Below, piece by piece: positions 1 to 8,094 of a stretch of 64,000 bases of DNA (within the stretch, counting starts at the first letter, position 1; each line of letters begins with the position of its first letter). Source of the stretch: Allostella sp. ATCC 35155 (GTDB taxonomy: Bacteria > Pseudomonadota > Alphaproteobacteria > ATCC43930 > Allostellaceae). Where the stretch lies: the NCBI GenBank assembly GCA_006738865.1, contig AP019701.1, positions 3,840,001-3,904,000 of the forward strand, read 5' to 3'. The notes below the pieces were generated by a model. The model saw nothing but the letters and a program-made list of their open reading frames with translations, was not told the DNA's origin and ran no database searches. The position numbers and the translations under genes are program-made.

Positions 1-548
1 CGACCCAGACCCTCAACAGCCTGTTCGGGGCCCGGATCGTCATTCCCGGCACGGGCATGATCCCGAACAACTACATGTATCTCTTCGATCCGCACCCCGG
101 TAAGGCGCTGTCCCTGGCGCCCGGCAAGCGTCTGACCAGCACGCAGTCGCCGTTGCTGGGATACCGCAACGGCAAGCCCTACTTCGCGCTGGGCCTGCCG
201 GGCGGCTTCCGCCTCTACGCTTCGGCGATGCAGGGGGTCATCAACCTGATCGACCACGGCATGACGCTGCAGGAGGCGGTCGAGGCGCCGCGGGTCTGGA
301 CCCAGGGCCAGGACGCCGAGATCGAGAGCAGCGTGCCCGACACGGTCCGCGCGACACTGGCCGGCATGGGCCACCCAGTGGTGCCCGTCGCCCATGTCGC
401 CGGCGGCATGTGCGCGATCGAGTTCCTCGGCGACGGCAGCATGACGGGGGCCGCGTGCTGGCGCGCCGACGGCGTACCGCTCGGCGTGTCGGGCGGCTAT
501 GCCCGCCCGGGGGTGCGCTTCTTCCCCGACATCAGCCGCAAGCGCTGA
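1..548 (+). CDS. Gamma-glutamyltransferase family protein, 3' end (partial)
   Basis: The reading frame is open from the first bases of the window, so this is the C-terminal part of a gene that begins upstream; the ATG at 57 is internal. It reads TQTLNSLFGARIVIPGTG followed by MIPNNYMYLFD, then STQSPLLGYRNGKPYFALG and LPGGFRLYASAMQGVINLI. This matches the small, catalytic-side half of gamma-glutamyltranspeptidases, Ntn hydrolases that transfer or hydrolyse gamma-glutamyl groups. The catalytic Thr lies upstream and is not visible. The C-terminal AVEAPRVWTQG and the closing PDISRKR look complete. Usual GGT proteins are 530-580 residues, of which about 180 are seen here. The next gene is convergent, 127 bp away. 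Confidence 0.85.
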   Translation, partial: TQTLNSLFGARIVIPGTGMIPNNYMYLFDPHPGKALSLAPGKRLTSTQSPLLGYRNGKPYFALGLPGGFRLYASAMQGVINLIDHGMTLQEAVEAPRVWTQGQDAEIESSVPDTVRATLAGMGHPVVPVAHVAGGMCAIEFLGDGSMTGAACWRADGVPLGVSGGYARPGVRFFPDISRKR

Positions 549-675
549 CCGGCTCCGGCAGCGGGTTGGGACGCGGCGGACCGGTCCCTGACCGCCGCCA
601 GCCGGACCGCGCGTCGCGCGATTCGGGAGCGGTCGAGATGGCCGGCGTCGACCCGGCCATCTCCGCTCACCGCCG

Positions 676-2016
676 TCAGGCGGCCGCGCGCTGCGGCCCG
701 AACGTCTCGCGGATGACGGCGCCGCGCACGGTCAGCACCTCGTCGACCGCCGCGACCAGGGCGTCGAAGTCGCCGTCGGTCATCGGCACCGACAGGTTGA
801 TCATGCCGCGGCGCGCCAGATAGATGCCGCGGGCGAGCAGGTCCATGTGGAAGAGGTCGCGCATCGCCTGCGGCGTCTGCTTGGTGTCCTCGGGGCCGCG
901 CACGGGCTTCCAGCCGAAATGGACGCTCATCATCGAGCCGCGGCCGGTGAACTGCACCGGCAGCGCCTTTTCCCGCGCGACGGCATTGAGGCGGCCGCGC
1001 ACCGCGTCGCCGCGGGCGTTGAAGCTGGTCGCGACTTCGGCCGGGTAGACCTCGGTCAGGCCCGCGACGCCGGCCGACATGGTCAGGATGTTGTTGTTGA
1101 AGGTGCCGGCATGGGGCCAGGCGTCGGGCCGCAGCGGGTCGAAATGGCCCATGATGTCGGTATTGCCGCCGAAGCCGCCGAAGGTGAGGCCGCCGCCGAT
1201 ATACTTGCCGAAGGTCGTCATGTCGGGGGTCACGCCCGAGAGCAGCTGGATGCCGCCCGGCGACAGGCGCGAGGTCATGACCTCGTCGAAGATCAGCACC
1301 GCGCCCGCCTTCGTCGCCTCCTCGCGCAGCATGGCGAGGAAGGCATCGTCGGCCGCGATGCAGCCGCCGCCGCCCATCATCGGCTCGACGATGACGACGG
1401 CGAGGTCGGCCGCATGCTCGCGGATCACCTTGGCGGTGTGCTCGATGTCGTTGTAGCGCCCGAAGACGAAGGGGAACGGCACGTTGAGCGGCGTCGGGCC
1501 CGAGAAGTAGAAGACGCCGCCATGGTAGCCGCCCTCCATCACCAGCACCTTGGAGCGCTTGGTGTAGGCGCGCGCGGCCGAGACGGCGAGCAGGTTGCCC
1601 TCGGTGCCGGAGTTGGTGAAGCGCACCTGCTCGACCGACGGAAAGCGGTCGCAGACGAGCGCCGCCAGCTTCGCCTCGACGAGGTTGGGGCCGCCCAGCG
1701 CGATGCCGCCTTCGAGGGCGGTGCGGATCGCCTTCATGATGGCCGGGTGGGAATGGCCGTAGAGGCCGGCGGTGAACTCGCCGAGGAAGTCGCGATACTC
1801 GTGCCCGTCGGCGTCCCAGACGCGCGCGCCCTCGCCCCTGGCGATGGTCAGCGGGTAGGGCGGGAAATGGATGACGGTGCGCGTGTTGCCGCCCGGCATG
1901 ACCTTGGCGGCCTCCGCCTGGCGCGCCGCGCTCTTCGGGTTGCGCGCGGCATACTCCGCGCGGGCTTCGGCCAGGGCCGATTCGAGGTCGGCATTCAAAC
2001 CACGGGCAGCTTCCAT
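676..2016 (-). CDS. Class III PLP-dependent aminotransferase (glutamate-1-semialdehyde aminomutase-like)
   Basis: A 446-residue fold-type I PLP enzyme. Visible motifs are NSGTEGNLLAVSAARA, VEPMMGGGG, LIFDEVMTSR (the Asp that contacts the pyridine nitrogen) and FGKYIGGGL with the Schiff-base Lys near residue 270. It is closest in style to glutamate-1-semialdehyde 2,1-aminomutase relatives, but its setting beside a guanidine exporter and purB gives no haem-synthesis context, so the substrate is unknown. The ATG at 2016 is chosen because GGAGG lies about 6 bases upstream. The frame stays open to about 2208, but that extension encodes an SGQGS-type repeat made by DNA tandem repeats and is not credible protein. 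Confidence 0.85.
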   Translation of the reverse strand: MEAARGLNADLESALAEARAEYAARNPKSAARQAEAAKVMPGGNTRTVIHFPPYPLTIARGEGARVWDADGHEYRDFLGEFTAGLYGHSHPAIMKAIRTALEGGIALGGPNLVEAKLAALVCDRFPSVEQVRFTNSGTEGNLLAVSAARAYTKRSKVLVMEGGYHGGVFYFSGPTPLNVPFPFVFGRYNDIEHTAKVIREHAADLAVVIVEPMMGGGGCIAADDAFLAMLREEATKAGAVLIFDEVMTSRLSPGGIQLLSGVTPDMTTFGKYIGGGLTFGGFGGNTDIMGHFDPLRPDAWPHAGTFNNNILTMSAGVAGLTEVYPAEVATSFNARGDAVRGRLNAVAREKALPVQFTGRGSMMSVHFGWKPVRGPEDTKQTPQAMRDLFHMDLLARGIYLARRGMINLSVPMTDGDFDALVAAVDEVLTVRGAVIRETFGPQRAAA

Positions 2017-2151
2017 CGGATCCTCCGGCAGGCGCCCGGGCGGGGATATGGTCGGCGGGCGCCGGACATCATGTTCGGGCGGTACCCTAGCCAGCCGGCC
2101 CGCGCCCTGTCCACGCCCGCGGGAGGCCGTTGGCCGATCGAGCGATCCGGG

Positions 2152-2223
2152 CATTGTTCCCTGGCCCGACATTGATCCTTGGCCCGACATTGATCCCTGG
2201 CCGGACATTGATCCCTGGGCGGT
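2152..2223. repeat. Four tandem 18-bp units in the divergent promoter region
   Basis: Four consecutive units, at 2152-2169, 2170-2187, 2188-2205 and 2206-2223, are variants of cattgatccctggcccga with one to a few changes each. Each of the last three carries TTGATC, a -35-like hexamer. The array lies between the divergent aminotransferase and the guanidine riboswitch/exporter, so it could tune the upstream element of the exporter promoter or may simply be slippage. Confidence 0.85.
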
Positions 2224-2236
2224 GATCGCCTATGTC
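2208..2236 (+). promoter_or_regulatory. Putative sigma-70 promoter of the gdx riboswitch transcript
   Basis: TTGATC (2208-2213) is followed after 17 bases by TATGTC (2231-2236). This would start transcription around 2243, about ten bases before the first riboswitch hairpin. The -35 belongs to the last 18-bp repeat unit. The -10 is a weak match, so this is a pattern-based proposal. Confidence 0.4.
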
Positions 2237-2252
2237 CTGCCCCGCCTCCCCG

Positions 2253-2319
2253 GCAGGGACGACCCTGCACCTCCAGCGGGAGCCCCCAGGCGGGGACGAC
2301 CCCGCCCTTCCGGGTGGAG
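2253..2319 (+). promoter_or_regulatory. Guanidine-II (mini-ykkC) riboswitch
   Basis: Two G+C-rich hairpins carry identical ACGA tetraloops. P1 has a 6-bp stem, GCAGGG/CCCTGC (2253-2258 with 2263-2268), and its loop is 2259-2262. P2 has a 7-bp stem, GGCGGGG/CCCCGCC (2289-2295 with 2300-2306), and its loop is 2296-2299. ACGR loops on paired hairpins define the mini-ykkC/guanidine-II class, whose best-known targets are SugE/Gdx SMR exporters, exactly the gene downstream. The Shine-Dalgarno GGTGGAG lies at 2313-2319. The linker CTCCA (2271-2275) is complementary to TGGAG (2315-2319), giving a plausible sequestering pairing that guanidinium binding would release. The motif is seen directly; the switching mechanism is inferred from the family. 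Confidence 0.9.
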
Positions 2320-2328
2320 TGTTCTGCC

Positions 2329-2652
2329 ATGATGGCATGGATCATCCTGCTGGCGGCCGGCCTGTTCGAGATCGGCTGGGCCGTCGGCCTCAAATACACC
2401 GAGGGCTTCAGCCGCCTCGTCCCGACCATGCTGACGGTGGGCTCGATGGTGGTCAGCCTCGGCCTGCTCGGCATTGCCCTCAAGACCCTGCCGCTCGGCT
2501 CGGCCTATGCGATCTGGACCGGTGTCGGCACCGTCGGCACGGCGCTGCTCGGCATCCTGCTCTTCGGCGAGCAGGCAAGCGTCGCCCGCCTCGCCTGCAT
2601 CGCCATGATCGCCGCCGGGATCGTCGGCCTCAAGATCGTCACCCCGCAGTGA
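2329..2652 (+). CDS. gdx: SMR-family guanidinium exporter (Gdx/SugE)
   Basis: A 107-residue four-helix small multidrug resistance protein beginning MMAWIILLAAGLFEIGWAVG. The Glu in TM1 (LFEIGWAVGLKYT) is the conserved SMR proton/substrate-coupling residue. The GLKYTEGFSRL and PLGSAYAIWTGVGTVG segments are typical of the SugE/Gdx branch, which exports guanidinium by proton antiport in the inner membrane. Assignment to Gdx rather than a multidrug SMR is strengthened by the guanidine-II riboswitch directly upstream. The start is ATG 2329 (SD GGTGGAG ends 9 bases before it); ATG 2332 is equally possible. The gene stands alone; purB follows 64 bp later. Confidence 0.92.
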   Translation: MMAWIILLAAGLFEIGWAVGLKYTEGFSRLVPTMLTVGSMVVSLGLLGIALKTLPLGSAYAIWTGVGTVGTALLGILLFGEQASVARLACIAMIAAGIVGLKIVTPQ

Positions 2653-2716
2653 CGGGCGCTTTCCCCGCCCCGTCCCATCTGCGAAAGTGCGCCCCCCGCG
2701 AAGAACGGACCCGACC

Positions 2717-4051
2717 ATGATCCCCCGCTACAGCCGGCCGCGCATGACGGCCATCTGGGAGCCGCAGAACCGCTTCCGCATCTGGTTCGAGATCGAGGCC
2801 CATGCCTGCGACGCGCAGGCGGAGCTGGGCGTCATCCCCGCCGAGGCCGCGCGCGCGGTCTGGGAGCGCGGCGCCTTCGAGATCGAGCGCATCGACGCGA
2901 TCGAGCGCGAGACCCGGCACGACGTCATCGCCTTCCTGACCAACCTCGCCGAGCATGTCGGCCCGGAGGCGCGGTTCGTCCACCAGGGCATGACCTCCTC
3001 GGACGTGCTCGACACCTGCCTTGCGGTGCAGCTGACCCAGGCCTGCGACATCCTGATCGAGGATGTCGACGCCGTCCTGGCCGCCCTCAGGCGCCGTGCC
3101 ATCGAGCACAAGGACACGGTCTGCATCGGTCGCAGCCACGCCATCCATGCCGAACCGACGACCTTCGGCCTGAAGCTGGCCGGCCACTACGCCGAGTTCC
3201 AGCGCAACCGCGAACGGCTGGTCGCGGCGCGCGCCGAGATCGCGACCTGCGCCATCTCGGGCGCGGTCGGCACCTTCGCCAACATCGACCCCCGGGTCGA
3301 GGCCCATGTCGCGGCCAAGCTGGGCCTCGCGGTCGAGCCGGTCTCGACCCAGGTCATCCCGCGCGACCGGCATGCCATGTTCTTCGCCGTGCTGGGGGTG
3401 GTGGCGAGCGGCATCGAGCGGCTGGCGATCGAGATCCGGCACCTGCAGCGCACCGAGGTGCGCGAGGCGGAGGAGTATTTCTCGCCGGGCCAGAAGGGCT
3501 CGTCGGCGATGCCGCACAAGCGCAACCCGGTGCTGACCGAGAACCTGACCGGCCTCGCCCGCATCGTGCGCGCGGCCGTCGTGCCGGCGCTGGAGAACGT
3601 CGCGCTGTGGCACGAGCGCGACATCTCCCACTCCGCCGTCGAGCGCGTGTTCGGGCCGGACGCCACCATCGCGCTCGACTTCGCCCTGGCGCGCACCGCC
3701 GGCGTCGTCGAGCAGCTGGTCGTCTATCCCGAGCGCATGCGCGCCAACCTCGAGACCGGCGGCGGCATCGTCCATTCGCAGCGCGTGCTGCTGGCCCTGA
3801 CCCAGAAAGGCGCCAGCCGCGAGGACGCCTATCGCCTCGTCCAGCGCAATGCCATGGAAGCCTGGCACGGCCGCGGCCAGTTCCTCGACCTGCTCAAGGC
3901 GGACGACGAGGTCGGGCGCTATCTCTCCCCGACCGAGATCGCGGCGCAGTTCGACCTCGGCTACCACACCCGCCAGGTCGACGCGGTCTTCGCCCGCGTC
4001 TTCGGCACCCCCGACCAGAACGCGTCCCAATCGCCCGCGACCGGAGCCTGA
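2717..4051 (+). CDS. purB: Adenylosuccinate lyase
   Basis: A 444-residue member of the fumarase/aspartase superfamily. It cleaves SAICAR and adenylosuccinate, releasing fumarate, in purine synthesis. The family signature loop SSAMPHKRNP is at about residues 262-271, TSSDVLDTC is near residue 95, and the segment GRSHAIHAEPTTFG carries the conserved His pair. PurB rather than the related cycloisomerase PcaB is favoured by the SSAMPHKRNP form and the N-terminal MIPRYSRPRMTAIW. The ATG at 2717 gives the usual PurB N-terminus; the frame is open further upstream without family similarity. The GST gene follows after 5 bp and is probably co-transcribed. Confidence 0.92.
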   Translation: MIPRYSRPRMTAIWEPQNRFRIWFEIEAHACDAQAELGVIPAEAARAVWERGAFEIERIDAIERETRHDVIAFLTNLAEHVGPEARFVHQGMTSSDVLDTCLAVQLTQACDILIEDVDAVLAALRRRAIEHKDTVCIGRSHAIHAEPTTFGLKLAGHYAEFQRNRERLVAARAEIATCAISGAVGTFANIDPRVEAHVAAKLGLAVEPVSTQVIPRDRHAMFFAVLGVVASGIERLAIEIRHLQRTEVREAEEYFSPGQKGSSAMPHKRNPVLTENLTGLARIVRAAVVPALENVALWHERDISHSAVERVFGPDATIALDFALARTAGVVEQLVVYPERMRANLETGGGIVHSQRVLLALTQKGASREDAYRLVQRNAMEAWHGRGQFLDLLKADDEVGRYLSPTEIAAQFDLGYHTRQVDAVFARVFGTPDQNASQSPATGA

Positions 4052-4056
4052 ACCCC

Positions 4057-4665
4057 ATGCGCCTCTACATGACCGCCGGATCGCCCTACGCCCGCATCGT
4101 CCGGGTCGAAGCCATCGAGCTCGGCCTCGCCGACCGCATCGAGGAGGTGCCGGCGACCCTGCGCGACCCGAACAGCGCGGTGCTTGCCGTCTCGCCGCTC
4201 GGCCGCGTGCCCTGCCTCGTCACCGACGACGGCATCGCCATCAGCGACACGCGGAGCATCGCCGAGTATCTCGACCGCCTGCATGTCGGCCCGCGCTTCG
4301 TGCCGAACGGTGGCCCCGACCTGTGGCAGGAGCGCGCCTTCGAGGCGCTCGCGATGGGCTTCCTCGACGGTTGCATCTTCTATGGCCGCGAACTCGGCCG
4401 GCCCGCCGACACGCGCTCGCCGGCGATCTTCGACGGCGAGGTTGCGCGGGCCAAGCGCTGCCTCGACCATTTCGAGACGATCGCCGCATCGATTCCGCAG
4501 ACGGCGACCATGGGTCCGGTCACGCTGGCATCGGCGCTGGCCTACTACGACCGGCACGATACCGGCGACGACTGGCGCACGGGCCGGCCGGCGCTGGCGG
4601 CCTGGCATGCGGCGATGATGGCGCGCCCGTCCTTCGCCGCCACCGCGCCCGCCCCCAAGGCCTGA
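4057..4665 (+). CDS. Glutathione S-transferase family protein
   Basis: A 202-residue cytosolic GST-like protein. The N-terminal thioredoxin fold starts MRLYMTAGSPYARIVRVEAI, with a Ser at the usual active-site turn (GSPYAR). The glutathione-binding strand-turn PLGRVPCLVTDDG and the element ISDTRSIAEYLD (the Asp-Thr/Ser pair that binds the gamma-glutamyl group) are present. An all-helical C-terminal domain follows. Substrate unknown. It is 5 bp downstream of purB and 17 bp upstream of a GntR regulator, so the three probably form one transcription unit. Confidence 0.88.
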   Translation: MRLYMTAGSPYARIVRVEAIELGLADRIEEVPATLRDPNSAVLAVSPLGRVPCLVTDDGIAISDTRSIAEYLDRLHVGPRFVPNGGPDLWQERAFEALAMGFLDGCIFYGRELGRPADTRSPAIFDGEVARAKRCLDHFETIAASIPQTATMGPVTLASALAYYDRHDTGDDWRTGRPALAAWHAAMMARPSFAATAPAPKA

Positions 4666-4682
4666 GCGGCCGACGCCGGACG

Positions 4683-5306
4683 ATGGCCAAGTCCCACGCC
4701 GCGGCCGAGCGGCTGGAGACCCTCGTCCGCCGGCTGCGCAACGACATCAAGTTCGGCAGCTTCAGCCATGGCGAATGGCTGAAGCTGATCGACCTGCAGC
4801 AGCGCTACGGCGCCACCCAGTTCGACATCCGCAAGTGCCTCGCCGAACTCAAGGTGCAGCGGCTGGTCGAGCACCGGGCCAACCACGGCTTCCGGGTGGC
4901 GACGCCGGACCCGGGCCAGCGCGATCAGCTCTACTTCGTCCGCACGGCGATCGAGCGCAGCGCCGCCGGCCTCGTGGTCGAACGCGCAACCGAAGACGAC
5001 ATTGCGGTCCTGTCGGACCTGGCGGCGGCCTTCGACCGCTCGGTCGAGGAGGAAGGGCGCCAGCACCAGGCCACGACCAACGCCGCCTTCCACGACCGCT
5101 TCTTCGCGATCACCGGCAACCCGATCCTGGTCGAGACGGTGCAGTCGCTGCGCGAGCGCAGCCAGTTCGGCACCACCGGCCGCTGGCGAACGGCGCCCGG
5201 CCTGCGCGCCAGCGGCACCGAGCACCATGCCATGGTCGACGCCATCCGCGCCCGCGATGCCGCGACTTTGGACCGGCTGATCGTCCATCACATCGCGGCG
5301 TTCTGA
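4683..5306 (+). CDS. GntR-family transcriptional regulator (FCD type)
   Basis: A 207-residue DNA-binding protein. Residues 1-70 hold a winged helix-turn-helix (DIKFGSFSHGEWLKLIDLQQRYGATQ, then a recognition-helix segment ending VQRLVEHRANHGFRVA). Residues 80-205 form an all-helical FCD-like ligand-binding domain with the metal/ligand-binding pattern around ATTNAAFHDRFF and GTEHHAMVDAI. Proteins of this class usually repress catabolic operons and respond to small acids. It lies 17 bp after the GST and tail-to-tail with the TRAP-tauD operon, a plausible but unproven target. Confidence 0.85.
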   Translation: MAKSHAAAERLETLVRRLRNDIKFGSFSHGEWLKLIDLQQRYGATQFDIRKCLAELKVQRLVEHRANHGFRVATPDPGQRDQLYFVRTAIERSAAGLVVERATEDDIAVLSDLAAAFDRSVEEEGRQHQATTNAAFHDRFFAITGNPILVETVQSLRERSQFGTTGRWRTAPGLRASGTEHHAMVDAIRARDAATLDRLIVHHIAAF

Positions 5307-5326
5307 GCGGCGCCGACCCGCCCCCG

Positions 5327-6181
5327 TCAGCAGGTCCGGCCGGCGTCCTTCACCGTGATGCGCCAGAGGGTGCGCGGCTGCGACGGGTCGGTCAGCGGCG
5401 CGGAGTGCAGCAGGCAGCAATTGTCCCAGATGACGACGTCGCCCTCGGCATAGGACGGGCGGTGGAGGTACTGGGGCTGGGTGGCGTGCGCCGTCAGCTC
5501 GCGCAGCAGCTCCAGCCCCCCCTCCTCGCCCATGCCCTCGATGCCGAACGAACTGCCGGAGACGGCATAGAGCGTCGGCCGACCGGTGTGCGGATGGCGC
5601 CGCACCAGGGGGTGGCGCACCCAGTCCATCTTGGCCTTCTGCTCCGAGGAAAGCGGCGAGGCCGCCGTCCGCGACCGTTCCTCGAGGTTCTCGCGGTTGC
5701 CGTAGTGGTGGCGGCAGACGAGCCCGTCGATGCGCCGCTGCGTCGCCTCGGGGAGATCCTCCCAGGCCCGGCGCAGGTTGGCGAAGCCGGTGCCGGCGCC
5801 GCTGTCGGCGATGCGGATGGCGTGCAGCATGGTGCAGCGGGCCGGCACCGGCAGGTAGGAATAGTCCGTGTGGTAGTAGGTGCCGCCATCCATCAGCCCG
5901 GTCGGCCTGCCGTCGACGACGACGTTGGAGAGGATCAGAATGTTCGGATCGGCCGGGTGGTGGAACTGGTCGATGACGTGCGGTTCGGGCCGGCCGAAGC
6001 GGCGCGCGAAGGCGGCGTAGCGGGCCGGGTCGAGCCCCTGCTGGCCCGGCAGGATGACCACCAGGTGGTCGTGCAGGGCGGTCTCGACGGCCGCGAAGTC
6101 GGCGTCGGACAGTTCGCCGCGCAAGTCGATGCCGGTGAGCCGGCAGCCCAGGGCATCGGACAGCGGTTCGACGGTCGGCAA
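5327..6181 (-). CDS. TauD/TfdA-family Fe(II)/2-oxoglutarate dioxygenase
   Basis: A 284-residue double-stranded beta-helix dioxygenase. The iron facial triad is visible as HTD in YYHTDYSYLP (about residue 103) and the distal His in CCLLHSAPLTD (about residue 260). The 2-oxoglutarate Arg is in RTLWRITVK (about residue 273). Relatives hydroxylate taurine, aryloxyalkanoates or other substituted acids; the substrate here is unknown. The start is proposed as TTG 6181: GAGGAGGG lies 5 bases upstream, and the N-terminus then reads PTVEPLSDALGCRLTGIDL, as in family members. The open frame runs to 6256, inside dctM. It is the last gene of a TRAP operon, so it probably attacks the imported compound. Confidence 0.87.
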   Translation of the reverse strand: MPTVEPLSDALGCRLTGIDLRGELSDADFAAVETALHDHLVVILPGQQGLDPARYAAFARRFGRPEPHVIDQFHHPADPNILILSNVVVDGRPTGLMDGGTYYHTDYSYLPVPARCTMLHAIRIADSGAGTGFANLRRAWEDLPEATQRRIDGLVCRHHYGNRENLEERSRTAASPLSSEQKAKMDWVRHPLVRRHPHTGRPTLYAVSGSSFGIEGMGEEGGLELLRELTAHATQPQYLHRPSYAEGDVVIWDNCCLLHSAPLTDPSQPRTLWRITVKDAGRTC

Positions 6182-6198
6182 GGGATCCCTCCTCGGGG

Positions 6199-7518
6199 TC
6201 AGCGCAGGAACTCGGGCGAGATGAGGCTCGGCAGGAACAGGGTCACCTGCGGCCACAGGATGACGAGCATCAACACCGCCAGCATCGGCATCAGCATGAT
6301 GACCACGTCCTTGATGACCTCGCCCAGCCGGCGTCCGGCGACGGAGCAGGCGATCATGAGGCAGAGGCCATAGGGCGGCGTCACCAACCCGAAGGCGAGC
6401 GAGACGATGCCGATCATGGCGAAATGCACGGGGTCGAGGCCGGCGGTCCGCGCGACGGGATCGAGGATGGTGCCGACGATGATGATCGCCGGGATGGCGT
6501 CGAGGAAGCAGCCGACGACGAGGAACACGGCCGCGACCAGGAAGCCGACGCCGATCGGCCCCAGCTGCCAGGACTGGACCCCGGAGAGGATCTCCTTGGG
6601 GATCTGGTAGTAGGCGAGCAGCCAGCCGAACGCGCTGGCGGTGCCGACGCAGAAGAGCGCGACGCCGGCCAGCCGCCCGGTGTCGAGCAGCGCGGCATAG
6701 AAGCCCCGGGCGTCCATCTCGCGATAGACGCAGAAGGACAGGACGGCGGCGTAGAGGACGGCGATGCAGGCCGATTCGGTGGCGGTGAACCAGCCGAAGA
6801 TCTTGCCGCCGATGATGATGCCGGGCGTCGCCAGGGCCGGCACGGAGACGAACAACGCGCCCGCCAGTTCCCGCCAGGTCGAACGCTCGTAGGTCGGATA
6901 GCCGCGCATCTTGGCGTAGAAATGGACGGTGGCCATCTGCACCGCGGCCAGCAGCAGCCCGGGCACGATCCCCGCCAGGAACAGGGCGCCGATCGAGACC
7001 GTGAGGATGCCGCCCCAGACGATCATCAGGATCGAGGGCGGGATGATGACGGCCAGCACCGAGGAGACCGCGGTGATCGCCACCGAGAAGCCGTCGTCGT
7101 AGCCCTCGCGGCGCTGCGCCTCGATGAAGATCTTGGACTGGCTCGCGGCGTCGGCGGTGGAGGAGCCGGAGATGCCGGCGAAGAAGAACGACAGGACGAC
7201 GTTGATCTGGGCGAGGCTGCCGGGAAAGTGCCCGACCATGGATCGCGACAGCCGCATCAGGCGGTTGGTGATGCCGCCCCCGTTCATCAGGTTGGCGGTC
7301 AGCAGGAAGAACGGCACCGCCAGCAGGATGAAGGAGTTGTAGGCGTTGAACGTCTCCTGCACGAGGGTCATCGCCGACAGGCGCGGCTCGATCAGCAGGA
7401 TCGGCAGGCAGGCGAGGCCGAGCGCGAAGGCGATCGGCACCCGCAGCGCCATCAGGCTGAAGAAGATGCCGAACAGGACGAGCGCCGCCATGCCGGGCGA
7501 GAGTACGGCCGCGCCCAT
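6199..7518 (-). CDS. dctM: TRAP transporter large permease subunit (DctM)
   Basis: A 439-residue polytopic inner-membrane protein with about 12 hydrophobic segments. It belongs to the DctM family, the ion-coupled permease of tripartite ATP-independent periplasmic transporters. Typical segments are LAVPFFLLTANLMNGGGITN, FFFAGISGSSTADAASQS, IIPPSILMIVWG and LVTPPYGLCLMIA. Length is normal. The start ATG 7518 shares its A with the dctQ stop (TGATG), indicating translational coupling. The tauD gene starts 17 bp after its stop. Confidence 0.95.
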   Translation of the reverse strand: MGAAVLSPGMAALVLFGIFFSLMALRVPIAFALGLACLPILLIEPRLSAMTLVQETFNAYNSFILLAVPFFLLTANLMNGGGITNRLMRLSRSMVGHFPGSLAQINVVLSFFFAGISGSSTADAASQSKIFIEAQRREGYDDGFSVAITAVSSVLAVIIPPSILMIVWGGILTVSIGALFLAGIVPGLLLAAVQMATVHFYAKMRGYPTYERSTWRELAGALFVSVPALATPGIIIGGKIFGWFTATESACIAVLYAAVLSFCVYREMDARGFYAALLDTGRLAGVALFCVGTASAFGWLLAYYQIPKEILSGVQSWQLGPIGVGFLVAAVFLVVGCFLDAIPAIIIVGTILDPVARTAGLDPVHFAMIGIVSLAFGLVTPPYGLCLMIACSVAGRRLGEVIKDVVIMLMPMLAVLMLVILWPQVTLFLPSLISPEFLR

Positions 7519-8018
7519 CACGCGCTCCTTCCGGCGAGGACGCGCACGTCGCTCGCCACCTGCTCGCCGAGGAAGAGCAGCCAGACGAACCCGGTGATCG
7601 GCCAGGCGATGTGGATCATCCACAGCGGCAGCTCTGCCAGTTCGGAGATCCGGTTCCAGCCGAACTCGGTGAACTCCCAGCCGGCAAAGACGAAGGTGAG
7701 TGCCAGCACGAGGATGGCGAGGCGCGCGATCAGGTTGATCGCCGCGTTCAGGCGCACGCGGTGCGGCGGCCAGAGGTCGACGTTGAAGTGCGCGCTCTCC
7801 CGCACGCCGATCATGGCGCCGATCATCACCATCCAGACGAAGAGGAAGCGCGCCATCTCCTCGGTCCAGATGTAGGTCGGCACGAAGTCGGTGAAGCGCG
7901 AGAAGATCTGCAGCGTCACCGGGAACACCAGCACCAGGACGGAAATGCAGAGGAGGAAGGAAAGCAGCTTGTGGCACGCCGCGGTGAGCGTGCGCCAGAC
8001 ACCCGTGCGACCCGTCAC
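7518..8018 (-). CDS. dctQ: TRAP transporter small permease subunit (DctQ)
   Basis: A 166-residue inner-membrane protein with four predicted helices. The conserved DctQ element is FVPTYIWTEEMARFLFVWMVM, followed by GVRESAHFNVD. It pairs with DctM to form the membrane part of the TRAP transporter. It is 76 bp downstream of the binding-protein gene and overlaps dctM by one base. The order dctP-dctQ-dctM-tauD is a standard TRAP layout with a catabolic gene appended. Confidence 0.93.
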   Translation of the reverse strand: MTGRTGVWRTLTAACHKLLSFLLCISVLVLVFPVTLQIFSRFTDFVPTYIWTEEMARFLFVWMVMIGAMIGVRESAHFNVDLWPPHRVRLNAAINLIARLAILVLALTFVFAGWEFTEFGWNRISELAELPLWMIHIAWPITGFVWLLFLGEQVASDVRVLAGRSA

Positions 8019-8094
8019 GCGCGGTCTCCCGGTCGAGTTCCCTGGAATCGGCGATCGGGGCAGGGCCGCCCGAGGGGCGACCCTGCCGCCGGGC

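Noticed and set aside
847-2175. A 442-codon plus-strand open frame opposite the aminotransferase
   Set aside because: It is Arg/Gly/Ala/His-rich with no family motif. It is the antisense shadow of a well-supported gene in high-G+C DNA.
2017-2208. N-terminal extension of the aminotransferase with SGQGS repeats
   Set aside because: It is translated from the 18-bp DNA tandem repeats. A better start with GGAGG lies at 2016.
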